Assembly (NCBI RefSeq): GCF_019175385.1
Contig: NC_083348.1
Location: 46,274,950 to 46,338,949, forward strand
Reading direction: 5' to 3'
Origin: Lycium barbarum
Taxonomy: Eukaryota; Streptophyta; Magnoliopsida; Solanales; Solanaceae
DNA: 64,000 nucleotides
In this document: piece by piece, positions 46,784 through 57,863 of the stretch
Layout: each line of letters opens with the position of its first letter
Numbering within the stretch: the stretch's first letter is position 1
Position numbers and translations under genes: made by a program
Notes under the pieces: generated by a model
Databases searched by the model: none
Seen by the model: only the letters and a program-made list of their open reading frames with translations
Told to the model about the DNA's origin: nothing

Positions 46784-48420
46784 TGTAATGACCTGTTTCA
46801 TCATTACTGTGATTTTTGGGAAATTCGTGACCTTGACCCCTTAAAACAACTTCGGTTCAATATGCTCTTAAAAATCGCTAACTTCTTCGGATCAGTCGTG
46901 CGAATAGTGTGTAAAATATCGGATTTGGGCTACCGGGCCCAGTTATACCGTTATAGCAACAATCTTGCCACAACAGCGACAGTGTGCTCCACTGAAGCGG
47001 AGATGTATAATTGTTAAAAGATCGCCCCAGCGGTATGGGTGTCGCTGAAGCGGTATCCCAACCGCTGAAGCGTTAGACGACCAATGGTTGACCTATTTAA
47101 AGTCCTATTTCTTGACTTGACCTAATATTTCATTTCCCCAAGTTACAGCCACCACAGAGAGGAGATTTTAGCTTCTTGCTACTTGAATGTTGGGAAGGTA
47201 ACCTCCTTAAATCTCTCATTTCATCATCGTTTAATTCCCTCATTCTTCTTACACCATTTATGATTATGGTAAAGCATTAAATGAGGGTTCTTTCCCAAAA
47301 TTCTTGTGAGACTATTGGTAAAAGTGGTAATGTTGACCTAGGGTAATTAGTAACTGAAGGATGACTTAATTATTGCAAGAATTAGATTAATAACTAGTTC
47401 TAAGCCTAAACCCTTTCTATTTCTCAAATGGGTTAACTTGTTAGATGCTAATAATGATGAATGTGCATTAGTGATGTAAGTTTGACTTAGGTGAACCTTG
47501 ATTTCTATAAAAGTGGTGAAATAGCAATAAATCAAGAATCTAGAATGATTATTTGAGAAATGACGGTTTTACCCCTATGACCCCAAATTCCTGATTGTTG
47601 CTTGCTTGAATGTATCCATCATTCCTAGACCTCTCGGATCTACAATTCCCCTACAAAGATGGAAGAAGGAATCCAAGTGGATGTTCGCTCACCTGTTCGG
47701 CCTTGAGGTAGGTTACGGCTTCCCTCTCGGGGTAGACTCTGGTTAGAATTTCATATACGCGTGTTAGATGGAACGGAGAATGCATGTATAGGATTTTGGA
47801 GATTGGAATGGATATTGTATATTGATAGCATATAAGAAATAGAAGTTATTATGTATTACTAATATGGTTGTAGATTTATGTTGAGTTTATGATGAGACTT
47901 TAATTTTCCGGGCTTATGTTTAGAAGATTTTGTCGGAGAATGTATGAAAACCATTAGGATGTGAAGGTGGGTTGGATATTATCTTAGGTTGGGCCTTGTT
48001 GTATGATTTGGGGGCTAGCCCCCCATCGTGTTGTTGACTTATCTTGATCTATTTACTTATTGGCTTGTTACCACGTTGAGACATTGGGTAATTATAACTA
48101 GTAATATATCATGACTATGATATTACTGTGCTTTACTATTATTGATATTGAGATGAGATTGTGATTTCATTGTGGCTTATTGTGTAGCCTTATTATTAAT
48201 ATTACTTATGTGCCCTGTGTGGTGCTATTTGGGATTGAATTGGTTGTTGATATTACATTGCATCATATTCATACTCATTTCCATGATACATTGATATTGC
48301 ATGGTTATGGTATAGATGATGATAAGTGAGAGAGTGTAGCTTCCGAGGTATCTACCGGAGAGCGTAAAAAAAAAGATAAGGGTCTGTGATCCGAGGTCAG
48401 TTATTGAAGTGGAATGAGTG

Positions 48421-48425
48421 TACGT
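48421..48425. repeat. Target site duplication of LTR I, left copy
   Basis: TACGT, repeated at 50888-50892 right after the LTR end. Confidence 0.92.
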
Positions 48426-50887
48426 TGTTACACCCCGTATCTTCGAAGAGCATTTATCAAATTTGAAATATAAGTACGTTGATTTAGGGTTACATCAAAC
48501 CACCTTGGAATATAAGGAGCAAGCATTATTAAATATATTTAATGAGTGAAGGATGTATATAAGGTATACCGGAAGGTTTTATAAGGAAATGAGTGAAAGA
48601 AATGGAGTAGTACGACTTTGGAGAAAGGATGGGTAAAGTTTCGTGTGAAGCTTTTGGTCCAACTTGAGGGAAGAATATCTCTTAGCATATGAAGTTTTTA
48701 AGGTGTTTCAAAAGCCTAAAATGAATTTCGTTGAGTCTAGTTTCCAACGCAACAAACCGCTTGTCGATAGGACATCGGAGTAGAGAATTATGGAAGTTAC
48801 AAGTTCGGCTGACAAAGAAGAAACGCGTGCTACAGTTCTACTACAGTACCGACTTGCTACAGTTCTACTACAGTAAACTGCTACAGTGAACCCCCGAATT
48901 TGACCCCTATATAAAGGGTAACAACCCCTTTTTTCATCAGATTTTGCCCAGAAAATTCCATAAAATCAGGAGAGGGAGTGAGGGAATCAAAAAGTGAGCA
49001 ATTTTCAAGTAGCGGAGTAGTAGTTTAGGTCCGGATAACGCATAGGTGTGATTCTAGAATTGTTTTGCAGTGGATTTTATTGTGGATTCAAGGTGGAATC
49101 TTGAAGATATTATCATTTGGATAGGAAAAAGGTATGAATCTTTCTCTTTTGGTATTATTTAAGGCTTATGTACGAAGATAAAGTCGTTAAATAATTGTAT
49201 AGTAAGTTGGTTAGTCATGGAAGTTGGAAAACAGCGTGTGGGCTATTTTATGGTAGATATTGGTGTTGGAGGTGATGTTATTAATGTTGATATTGTTGTT
49301 GTTGTTGTTGGTTGCTGAATTGAGATTTCGGGTTGAGCTTATAAACAGAGGACATGATACTGAAATTTCGGCAGATTCCAGAAAGGTTTACTTGAAAATT
49401 TAGCACAAGTATACTACGATGAGTCTAACGATAGTGTGAATCCTCTTAAATGTAGACTTGCGAGCGCAAACGAATAAGTGTAGCTAATTAGAGGTTGAAC
49501 AGGTATGTAAGGCTAAACCCTTTCTTTCTAAATGCATGATTCCTATGTTAGGATTCCATATATGTTTCCATAACCTTCTTACTTCCAAAAGTTAGAAGTT
49601 CATTATAATTTAAAGCTTCTTATGATGCCAAAGATGAGATGTTTTCTATGATGAACATGAGGATGATGATTGTAATTCTAGAAATTCCAAAGCTTATGAT
49701 TTAATGCTATTATGAGATTATTGAGCTTATTTCATTATTTCCTCAATTTTATTCATTGTTGTTGATCTCACCTTATGTTACTTGTTCCTTCAAGGTGAGA
49801 CATAGAGATGATGGTTGTTTCATAATATAAATCAGAGGTTACCGACCTTACGTCACTCTGCTAAAATAGTAGCATTTATTTGAACTCCCATGCATGCTAT
49901 GAGTATAATATATGTATATAGCTATTTTGCGACATTACCGAGTTCTGTTATTTCATTTTCGCTTATGCCTTGCACTCTTTCTCATTCTTGGTGTGTATAT
50001 ATATATAAGGCACAGTTGACAGGGGGTGATACTGTGGCCTTTGTTGTGATGTATATATATAAGGCACAGTTGACAGGGGGTGACGCTGTGACCTTTGTTG
50101 TGATGTATATATATAAGGCACAGTTGACAGGGGTGACACTGTGACATTTGTTGTGATATATATATAAGGCACAGTTGACAGGGGGTGACGCTGTGGCCTA
50201 TGATCTGATGTTCATCTATAAGAGACACAGTTGACAGGGGGTGACGCTGTGGCCTATGTGGTGATGTTTTACAGGTGACGATGTGGATTATGTTGTGGCA
50301 TTTCTATAGATATACGTGTTTTCTTGATATAGCCATACTAATTCATTTATCTTACACAGTTATTAAAATGTCTCAAATGTCTTCCATGATTTTATGTACA
50401 TGTTGATCTCATGCCTTACATACTCAGTACATCATTCGTACTGACGTCCCTTCTTGTAGACGCTGCGTTCATGCCCGCAGGTATAGTTAGACAAGACGAG
50501 GTTCTTTCATCGTAGGCTGCCTTCAGGTACCAGTTCTGATTGGTGAGCTCCACTTCTTCCTAGAGCACTGTCGAGTCTGGATGTATATATGTTTGTATGA
50601 TTTTTATTCAGGGCATGTCGTTGGCCCTGTCCCGACTTATATACTTCAGTCATGTTCATAGAGGCTTTGCAGACAGTTCCTGTGTATAGCTTAGTTATGT
50701 TCTGTCGGTCGTTATATTGGTGTTGCGGGTCCATCGGCCATATATTTATACATGATATTACGTCCATATCTAGCCTTAGCCTTATTTTGTCATTCGAGAC
50801 ATAAAGAACACAAGTTATAAGTTGGTTCGCCTGATTTTCGTAAGGTGCCGGGTGCCAGTCACGTCTTACCAAGGGTGGAGTGTGACA
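48426..50887 (+). mobile_element. Solo LTR I nested in LTR H
   Basis: Runs from TGTTACACCCCG to GTGTGACA, 2462 bp, flanked by TACGT on both sides with no internal region: the product of LTR-LTR recombination. It has CTACAG direct repeats (48835-48890) before TATATAAA at 48908, donor AAG|GTATGA at 49131/49132, hairpin 49833-49860, minisatellite 50000-50280 and double hairpin 50424-50462. It is the same family as antisense LTR N. Confidence 0.95.
50000..50280 (+). repeat. 54-bp LTR minisatellite, about 5 copies
   Basis: The unit AAGGCACAGTTGACAGGGGG and following TGACGCTGTGGCC plus TA-rich spacer. The last copies lose the TATATA spacer. Open frames over it on both strands (repeating YIYKAQLTGG) are by-products of the repeat. 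Confidence 0.9.
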
Positions 50888-52092
50888 TACGTTGCCTAAG
50901 GTTTCTTGCCAGGAATGAATAAGTGTACGATGCCGAGGTTTCTTGCCGGGATAGAGAGAGTGCTTGTGATCCGAGGTCATATTTCGGAACGAGTGCTACA
51001 TGGACTTCGCAGGTCCCACATGGGTTTTGCTGTCGAGATGTGATGTTCCATTGCCAGATTATATGTGTATGGTGCATATGCATTGCATTCATTTTACATA
51101 CATTATTGCATTGAATTGTGCCTTTTGGTTTCCTGTGATATTATTGTGATGTTATTGTAACGTACTGATTCAGATAGGCTATAGTTGGGATTTGTTGCTA
51201 TAACTATAGGCTGTGATCTTGGATTGGGAAAGCGTGGTTCTAGGTGACCTTAATATGGATGTGTATTAGTTGCTAGGTTGGGTGAGTAATGAATACTAGA
51301 ACGACGAGAGAACTTTCCTTAAAAATAAAAGTGAATATTGTAGTGATAGTTGACTGGTGATATTTGAGTATAATTGTCTATTGTATGTTAGATAAGCTAT
51401 AATGTGATTGGTAATGTAGTTAAGCAAATGGATTTCTAAGGAAGGGTTGATGGAAATAAGAACCTTATATTTGTTGAGACGAGCAGTAGGTGATGTGTTC
51501 TGTTGACTTAGTTTTGCCTATCATACTTATTTGTGAATTCTATTACCGTTATGTTATTCTAACCATTGTCAGCCTATGATGCTTACTAGTAATAGTGTTG
51601 TACTAATATTACTCGTGTAGAGTTTTGGAGGATATTGATTTATTTGAGTTTTTCAGAAGCTGCACGGTGCCTATCTTGAACGTCTCCATCATTTTTAATC
51701 CTAGATGGAGGTTGAGTCTTTTTATTCATTATTGTATTTAGTCTTCGATCTTAGTCGCTCTTGTACTAGTCTAGAACAGGTCATGGGCAAATGAGTCAGT
51801 GTATTTAAAAGTTGTTGTAAACAATTTTGCTTTATTATATATATTGATTTTACTTCCGCATTTTGATTATGTTATAACTTGAAGATTAATGAATCTCGTT
51901 CTTTACTTGCAAATGATTTTGTTTTCTGTTAAGGGTTCGCTTACCGAGGTGAGAATGGTGGGTGCCTGCGCTATCCTAAAATGGGTCGTGACAAGCCTGA
52001 TACAAAGAAGAAGATTGAAGAACCTATTTCATAAAATTTATGTTTTACAGTTCTTGAGTCTAGATTCACGTAATAGGATTGTTTATCGATTT

Positions 52093-52650
52093 TGATGCAA
52101 GCCAAACTGGTCATCCTACATTCTAGCCATCCGGCCTGGATTCTACATGATATCCATCTAGGCTTTGGAGAAGGAGTCTTCATTTCTGGAGCCATGGACA
52201 TTTCCGAGCCAAAGAGAGGAGCCCACGATTAGTTTATGATAGCCCATGGTCTAGCCTTAAGTGGCCATGTGTGTGGCTTATACTTACGCTAAGTTTCATT
52301 TGCTTTACAAGCCATGTAGGTTATTTCTTAAAAGGCGTATGTGGCTATGTTTTAAAGACCAGTATGTGGCTTTTCTATATAAGCTACACTTAGAATCATT
52401 TTAGAAAAAGGTTGCTTATGATATATGAACGAAACCTTTGTCTTGTTTAAGGACGATTTGTACCTATTTGGTGGAATCAAAATTGTACAACTCCCGTTTG
52501 ATCACAAGGGATTTTATTCTCTTAAGTATCGTTGCATAAGATAGGTGCCTTTGATCCTTTTGGAATGTAACTAGGACTAGTTCTTCTAGTTATTGTCCAA
52601 TTGTTTATGAATTGTGTCTTCTTTCTATCTTGTCTTTATTTATTAGCATC
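52093..52650 (+). mobile_element. Element J 5' LTR (short; start uncertain)
   Basis: Ends ...TTATTAGCA at 52650, six bases before a PBS. TATATAAG at 52376-52383. The start is placed at TGATGCAAGCC (52093) because it gives TG...CA ends and about 560 bp, but this is a guess. It lacks the hairpin module of the long LTRs, so J belongs to another lineage. Confidence 0.5.
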
Positions 52651-52655
52651 ATTTG

Positions 52656-52668
52656 GTATCAGAGCCAG
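52656..52668 (+). other. Primer binding site, element J
   Basis: TGGTATCAGAGCC, perfect initiator tRNA-Met type. Confidence 0.88.
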
Positions 52669-53989
52669 TCATTGATTTGTCCCTACAAATCTTGTCCTTG
52701 ATTTGTATCAAACTTTATTAAAGAAAATTGTTTTGGACGAAATTTCCTAGTGTTCTTAGGGTTTCAACTTCTTGACCGTTGTTGTTTTGGATGAAATTCA
52801 TGTTACTTGGAGTATTTGGGTGTTCTTGATCTATTGTGAATCTGATTTTTGTGTTTGAAGACTTGTGTTCTTGGATGTTCATAAGTTCAAGAAGAAGTTT
52901 ATGAACTATTGTTTTTAAAGTCTCCAATCGTGCGCCTAGTTTAGGTGTCTTGGGTGATCTGTGGTGATATTTGGAAACTAGACATCAAGATGGTCATTTT
53001 GGTATATCATTTGAAGTGTTTTGAATACTTGTGTCCTTGAGTGTTCATAAAGATTTTGTGGATGTTCATGTATGTTCTTGATAATTTCATCTTTACTATG
53101 GTGATAAGTTAAGCTTTCAAGGTTTTAGAGAGTGTGAAAGCGGTTTTAGAAGTCAAAGGGCCTAGTCAACAGTTAATTTCCAAGGAGTTGGTGCATTGAA
53201 CCCCTCCAAAACGTGGAGAAGATCTCATTAGGGGAAGTCAAAAATCAGTTTGGGGTGTGTGCAAGGGTGTAGAGGAAAACGAATAGTCAAACCATTAATT
53301 GACACAAGTTCCCAAGTCAATTCTTGGGAAGACTAAAGGTCATCTTGAGAAAAGAGTGTCCCAGTTCCTAATCACTTCTTGGGAAAATGAGAAGTCAAGT
53401 GTGCAAGTCCCTAGTCATCTTTTGGGAAGACGAGAAGTTATCATTGAAACTTGTAGTAATTAAATTCCAAGACAAGTTGGTCAAAGGAGATTAATTAGTG
53501 AGACTAGGGGGCTGTTTAGCACGTCTTAAGGGGGGGATGGAAATCTTCTTAGTTCTTGAGTACACATAACTTCTAGCTAGTACACATTGAGTAATTACCT
53601 ACTCAAAGTTTCCTAGTTCTTGAGCTATAACTTTTTTTCATGCTAATTCTTTTCAAGCTTTTCTCGTTTTAACTCGTCGTGAATTGTTTGACTCAAGTGC
53701 GCCACAATTAAAAGAGTCGCCCAACTATAGAGTCCCATAGTCTCACTTTAATCTCGAAGAGGTAGCATCTTTTGTATAATTTGGGAGATTGATTAGGAGT
53801 TGGTCAATTTTGAGGAAGCAAAATAATACAAGACGGAGTGAACCAAACCTTTTGTAACATTGAGTGAACCGAGCGCCACCCAAATATAGTAAGGGAGTGA
53901 GTAAGGTGATTTCTAACTTATAACCTTTTCTTTGAGCTTTGTTACACAGGTACAATAGCTCAAGGTGAAATGAGAACTAAGCCCGTTCA
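52669..53989 (+). other. Element J leader, non-coding as far as seen
   Basis: About 1.3 kb without a credible frame. At 53300-53450 there are three degenerate copies of TTCCCAAGTCA-TTCTTGGGAA, the first a good 8-bp inverted repeat (53309-53316 with 53323-53330). A gag may have been deleted or decayed here. Confidence 0.4.
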
Positions 53990-54540
53990 ATCGGAAGTAA
54001 GAACTAATGGCTTACACAAAGGAGAGGACCACCATTTCCAAGAAAAGAAGAGAGATTGTTTGTGGGTATAATGGCTTTTATCTAGAGCTTGATGATTTGT
54101 GTGACTCCACATTCATTTCTCCTTATGCGGCTGATTAGTTGAATTTGACATGGGTTCAAAAGAGATATCCATATGACTATAATGGGCATCAAGTTGAGTG
54201 GATGGTCAAGGTGGTAATATCTCATGAAGATTATCTTGAAAAAATCTGTTGTGATGTGTTTCCCCTAAAAATAAGTCACTTATGCTGTGGACAGCCGTGG
54301 TTTTGAAAACACGACATTCCATATGTATGAGATTGGATAAAGTATGTCATGGACGAGGAAGGATAGCGTCTCTTTCCATTCCCACTTCCAAAAGAACATC
54401 CCAATGGTGAATATGTCTCTTCTATGCCTATAGGGGAGTGCAATGCCATGCCAAATGGGAAGTTTGGGTTGACTGGAGTGAGTGGGCTTGCCACAAAAGA
54501 AACAATAGAATTGAATTGAAAAGAACATGAGATAAAAGAT
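53990..54540 (+). pseudogene. Element J retropepsin-like domain, broken (tentative)
   Basis: Pieces such as YNGFYLELDDLCDSTFISPY, HQVEWMVKVVISHEDYLEKI and CCDVFPLKISHLCCGQPWF follow the spacing of the C-terminal half of gypsy aspartic proteases, where CDV-P...HILLGRPW is usual. Stops at about 54136, 54304 and 54330. The active-site DSG/DTG cannot be found. I rate it as likely but not proven. Confidence 0.45.
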
Positions 54541-54616
54541 AGAAGAAAAGAAAAATAATGAGGGAGATGAAGTTCTTCACTCTAACACTCACAATGTTTC
54601 TTTTTCCTCTATTTGT

Positions 54617-55501
54617 TTGAATTCTTTTTTAGGTACCATTGGAAAAAATCTTGAGAATGAGCCTCATACAATGGAAACTTATGAAAAGGATGCAACAATT
54701 CCGGAAGAGCAGAATTATCTAAAAGAGGGACTTGAAGGTAAAAAAGATCATTCTTGTGAGCCTAAAGGTAAGTCGGCTAAACTCATTACTCTAGAAGCTA
54801 ATGATGAGCATATTGAGGGTGTGAGTATGAGTAATGACATATCTTGTGTGTAGCTCAAATATTCGCTGTCTTGTGATATGAATTATGATTCCAATGAATG
54901 TGAAATTGAGCCACTAGTTGAGGGAAAATGTGAATTGGTTGGTAATATGAACCTTGTGTTTTGTGAGCATCAACCTAGTTTCGATGAAATAGGTTGTAAA
55001 GATAATATGAGTAGTGTGCATTATACCCCTAATTGTACACCATTTGTGAGTCAAGACTTCAAGGTGTTTGACAAATCTTTATGTGGTCATCGTGTACGAG
55101 GAGTGGTCTTTAGTCATTCGCTGTTTGACCCGGGCATTGAAATTGTGAATTCATCTTTGAGTTTTCCTAATTTTGAGTCTGAGCATGATAATAAAATTGA
55201 CTTTCGTGGTGAACTTGATCTTGTGAAACTCATGGATGATGTGAACTTGAGTGAGACCTTTCTTGTGATTTTGTTCTTACTTGGAGATGCTTGTTTGTTT
55301 AGAGATGAGTTAGAGAATCTTAAAATTCTTCCTTGTGATGAAGCTAACTCCTTATTGGAAAATATTTCACTTGATAGAGGGCCTTGTCTTGAAAAGAAAG
55401 GTGAAGGATATTGCTTGAGTGCTATTTCTTCTTTATGTTGTCCAAATCCTGACATTGTGCTTGATTGTATTCATGATTCTGAACATGAGCTTGTTTTTTA
55501 G
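54617..55501 (+). CDS. Unrecognised acidic protein in element J (two frames split by a TAG)
   Basis: Two consecutive open frames in the same phase: 54617-54853 (78 residues, ends TAG) and 54878-55501 (207 residues). The composition is rich in Asp, Glu, Ser and Cys (VFDKSLCGH, FLLGDACLFRDELENLKILP, CCPNPDIVLDCIHDSEHELVF). I see no signal peptide, membrane segment or nucleotide-binding motif. It lies after the protease-like remnant and before truncation by LTR K, where RT would be expected. It may be a lineage-specific spacer ORF of a Solanaceae retroelement. I do not recognise its function. Confidence 0.5.
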
Positions 55502-55673
55502 GACCCCGTTAATGGAGTGAACTTAAGTAGCACTTTTCCTACTACTTGTTTGCATATGAGGAGGATTATGACTGTGTTGAGACCCTATGTAGAATGGAGG
55601 ACATAATTTGTGATATTGAGTGTGCAAGAGATTTACAACATGTCCTTGTTGACGATTTAGGAGCTAGTGAGAG
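55502..55673 (+). other. Tail of element J before truncation
   Basis: Continues the style of the preceding frame for about 170 bp (VNGVNLSSTFPTTCLHM) with stops, until TGTCACGACC of LTR K at 55674. Confidence 0.5.
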
Positions 55674-55850
55674 TGTCACGACCCAGCTAGGGGCCGTGAC
55701 GGGTACCCGGGGCTAACCACCGGGCACCGCTCGTTCTGTCGCTCATTTTACTCATTTAATGCCCTTTTCATCAATTTTATACTCAAAGCGTAGGAAAAAT
55801 CATATTTCATATGAAAACATAAAACACTTTCATATACATATGCCCTTAGG

Positions 55851-55881
<31 letters not shown>

Positions 55882-56033
55882 ACAGCGATCTCGTGAGACC
55901 ATCTAACCCGCACTGCGTATCTACGAGCCTCTACTGGAGTACTGAACATAGGGACCGGACAAGACCCCATCGTGCCCAAAAATACATATACATGGCTATA
56001 TATATATACACAAAAGAATAATCATAAGCACCT
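55674..56033 (-). mobile_element. Antisense LTR fragment K (E-like LTR 3' end)
   Basis: The antisense of the last roughly 360 bp of an E-type LTR: TGTCACGACCCAGCTAGG, CGTGACGGGTACCCGG, the (TA)n run and CACAAAAGAATAATCATAAG. It breaks at about 56033 into LTR L. Confidence 0.85.
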
Positions 56034-56518
56034 ATCACACCCTCATCTTGATAGGGCATGACGGCCACCCGACTCTCATCAGAGTCGAGCGAACCCTTAG
56101 ACATTCTCTCTGTTAAAACCTGTCATTTCAAAAACTTTTAAAAACATGAAACTCTTCCAAATAGAGGTCATTACCTTTATACAGATTATGAAAAACTTCA
56201 ATCAATAAGTACTTAGACCAATCTAAATCATCAAAAAAATACATACTCTTTTTAAAATCCATAAATGACTCAACTGATATCACTTTGTCGACATCTCGAC
56301 AAACATACCACAGGACACTGTCTGCAGAAGTCTCTAAGGAGTAAACTGAACACTATGAGTCAGGACAGGGCCCGGACATACCCGTAATCATACGTATCTA
56401 TACATGACTCAGCACAGCTCCCGAATGAGGTGGAACTTGCCAATCCCAGCTGACGTCCAAGCATCCTAGCTATATACTTAACCTGCCAAGCAATCTGGGG
56501 CTGCGGGCATGAACGCAG

Positions 56519-56559
56519 CGTCCCCAGGCAAAAGGACGTCAGCACGGACAATGTACTGA
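56519..56559 (-). other. Tandem double hairpin in LTR L
   Basis: On the minus strand TCAGTAC-n7-GTGCTGA (one T-G wobble) then CGTCC-n10-GGACG. Confidence 0.6.
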
Positions 56560-56744
56560 GTATGTAAGGTGGTACCAAATCATAATCATAATTTGATTTA
56601 GGAGAGAAGAAATCACAATCTAACTCAATACCTGCAGCCTTCGCTGGAAGAAACATAAACATATACACGACGTCTCCAAAACAATCTTTAAGTAAATAAT
56701 GCAATCTAGCACACATTCTTTAAGTAATTAATGCAATCTAACAC

Positions 56745-56970
56745 ACATGCCGCTTCCGACATATTAATAAAATGGTCCCTTTGGACAGCCGCTTCCGGCT
56801 AGTATCACAATAGTCCCTTCGGACGGCCGCTTCCGGCATAGTAATGATAGCCCCTTCGGGCAGCCGCTTCCGGCTTAACAATAATGATGGCCCCTTCGGG
56901 CAGCCGCTTCCGGCTCAATAATAATAATGGCCCCTTCGGGCAGCCGCTTCCGGCTCAATAATAATAATGG
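56745..56970 (-). repeat. 40-bp LTR minisatellite with two mini-hairpins per unit, about 5 copies
   Basis: The plus-strand unit GGCCCCTTCGGGCAGCCGCT plus TCCGGCTCAATAATAATAAT. On the transcribed strand each unit holds AGCCG-GAAG-CGGCT and GCCC-GAAG-GGGC. The right-hand units are nearly identical, the left-hand ones diverged. Confidence 0.88.
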
Positions 56971-57842
56971 CGTGGAATGTAAACATAAGTCGTAAATGAA
57001 ATGAAATAGTAAAATCTCACACCCCCTTTGGAGTGGTTTTGAAAATCTAAATAGTAAAATCTCGCACCCCCTTCGGAGTGGTTTTGAAAATCTAACTTTA
57101 TGTTTCTTTTAGTATAAAACTAATTTCCTCGAAATCATTAGTAAAACCTTATACACATCTCAACTGGCACCTTATGGATGTTCCCTTCGGAACAGAATAG
57201 GAGTACAATATCAATAAACCATCACAAGAAACATTTAGACCTTACTCGTCTAAGAATGGAATCATATGGAGTACTTATAGAATGAATAACAACAAGGATC
57301 ATGCCAAAATGAAAGAAGGAATAGCCTTAACATACCTTTAGCGCTTATTCGCGAATCCTTTTCGCCTCATCGCTCTTTTAGCCTATTTATATAAAGTAAC
57401 GTTGTCGTTAGTAACTACATTTTCTGGTTCACAATTCCATAGCCCATTCCTTATAGAACTTATCCGTTAGTTCACATATTTTCGTTTTAAGGCTTTCTAT
57501 TATCTAAAGACTTGACGAAAATCGGGCAGCACCTCCCCTATATATTCGCCTATCCCGAATGTTATGTCCCGTATTTTCGTATAACGGGAAATCAAGAAAT
57601 AAATAAGACTTGTGTGTGTTGAGTAAATAATTTGATTCAAGTTGCTATGCTCATGTTGATTATGAAATCATTGATGTCAAGACCTCGGGGAAGGCCGAGG
57701 GTAAATTTGGAATTTTAGAAATTAGTTTCGGGACTTACAAAACGGGACTCTTAGTGAATTGGGCCAAGGAAAATATAACAAAATTGAGGCCCAAGGATTG
57801 GAGGGTGGCCGGCCATAGCTTTTGGCCCAAACCCATTTTAAT

Positions 57843-57863
57843 GTCATGTGCTATGCACATGAC
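57843..57863. promoter_or_regulatory. 9+3+9 palindrome upstream of TATA, element M
   Basis: GTCATGTGC and GCACATGAC form a perfect inverted repeat 10 bp before TATATAT at 57874-57880. It contains CACATG/CATGTG E-box-like cores. Confidence 0.65.

Larger units (their letters stand above)
46784..51993 (+). mobile_element. LTR H (interrupted by solo LTR I)
   Basis: Starts TGTAATGACCTG and ends GGGTCGTGACA. Without the I insertion and one TSD copy it is about 2.74 kb. It holds ACCGCTGAAGCG-type motifs (46930-47080), TATTTAAA at 47094, a donor-like AAG|GTAACC at 47197/47198, and a CTCCATC/GATGGAG hairpin at about 51685-51710. It belongs to a family different from A, E, F, I and M. No PBS follows, so it is a 3' or solo LTR. 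Confidence 0.82.
56034..57559 (-). mobile_element. Antisense LTR L (interrupted by element M)
   Basis: On the minus strand the LTR 3' end is near 56034 (GGGTGTGATA, a decayed GTGACA). It carries the double hairpin at 56519-56559, a minisatellite at 56745-56970 and a donor-like AAAG|GTATG near 57340. Element M starts at 57560 and should be followed, beyond the window, by the rest of L. Confidence 0.8.

Noticed and set aside
49890..50228. Repeating peptides (YIYKAQLTGG and reverse) over LTR I
   Set aside because: Produced by the 54-bp (18-codon) minisatellite on both strands; no start context or homology.
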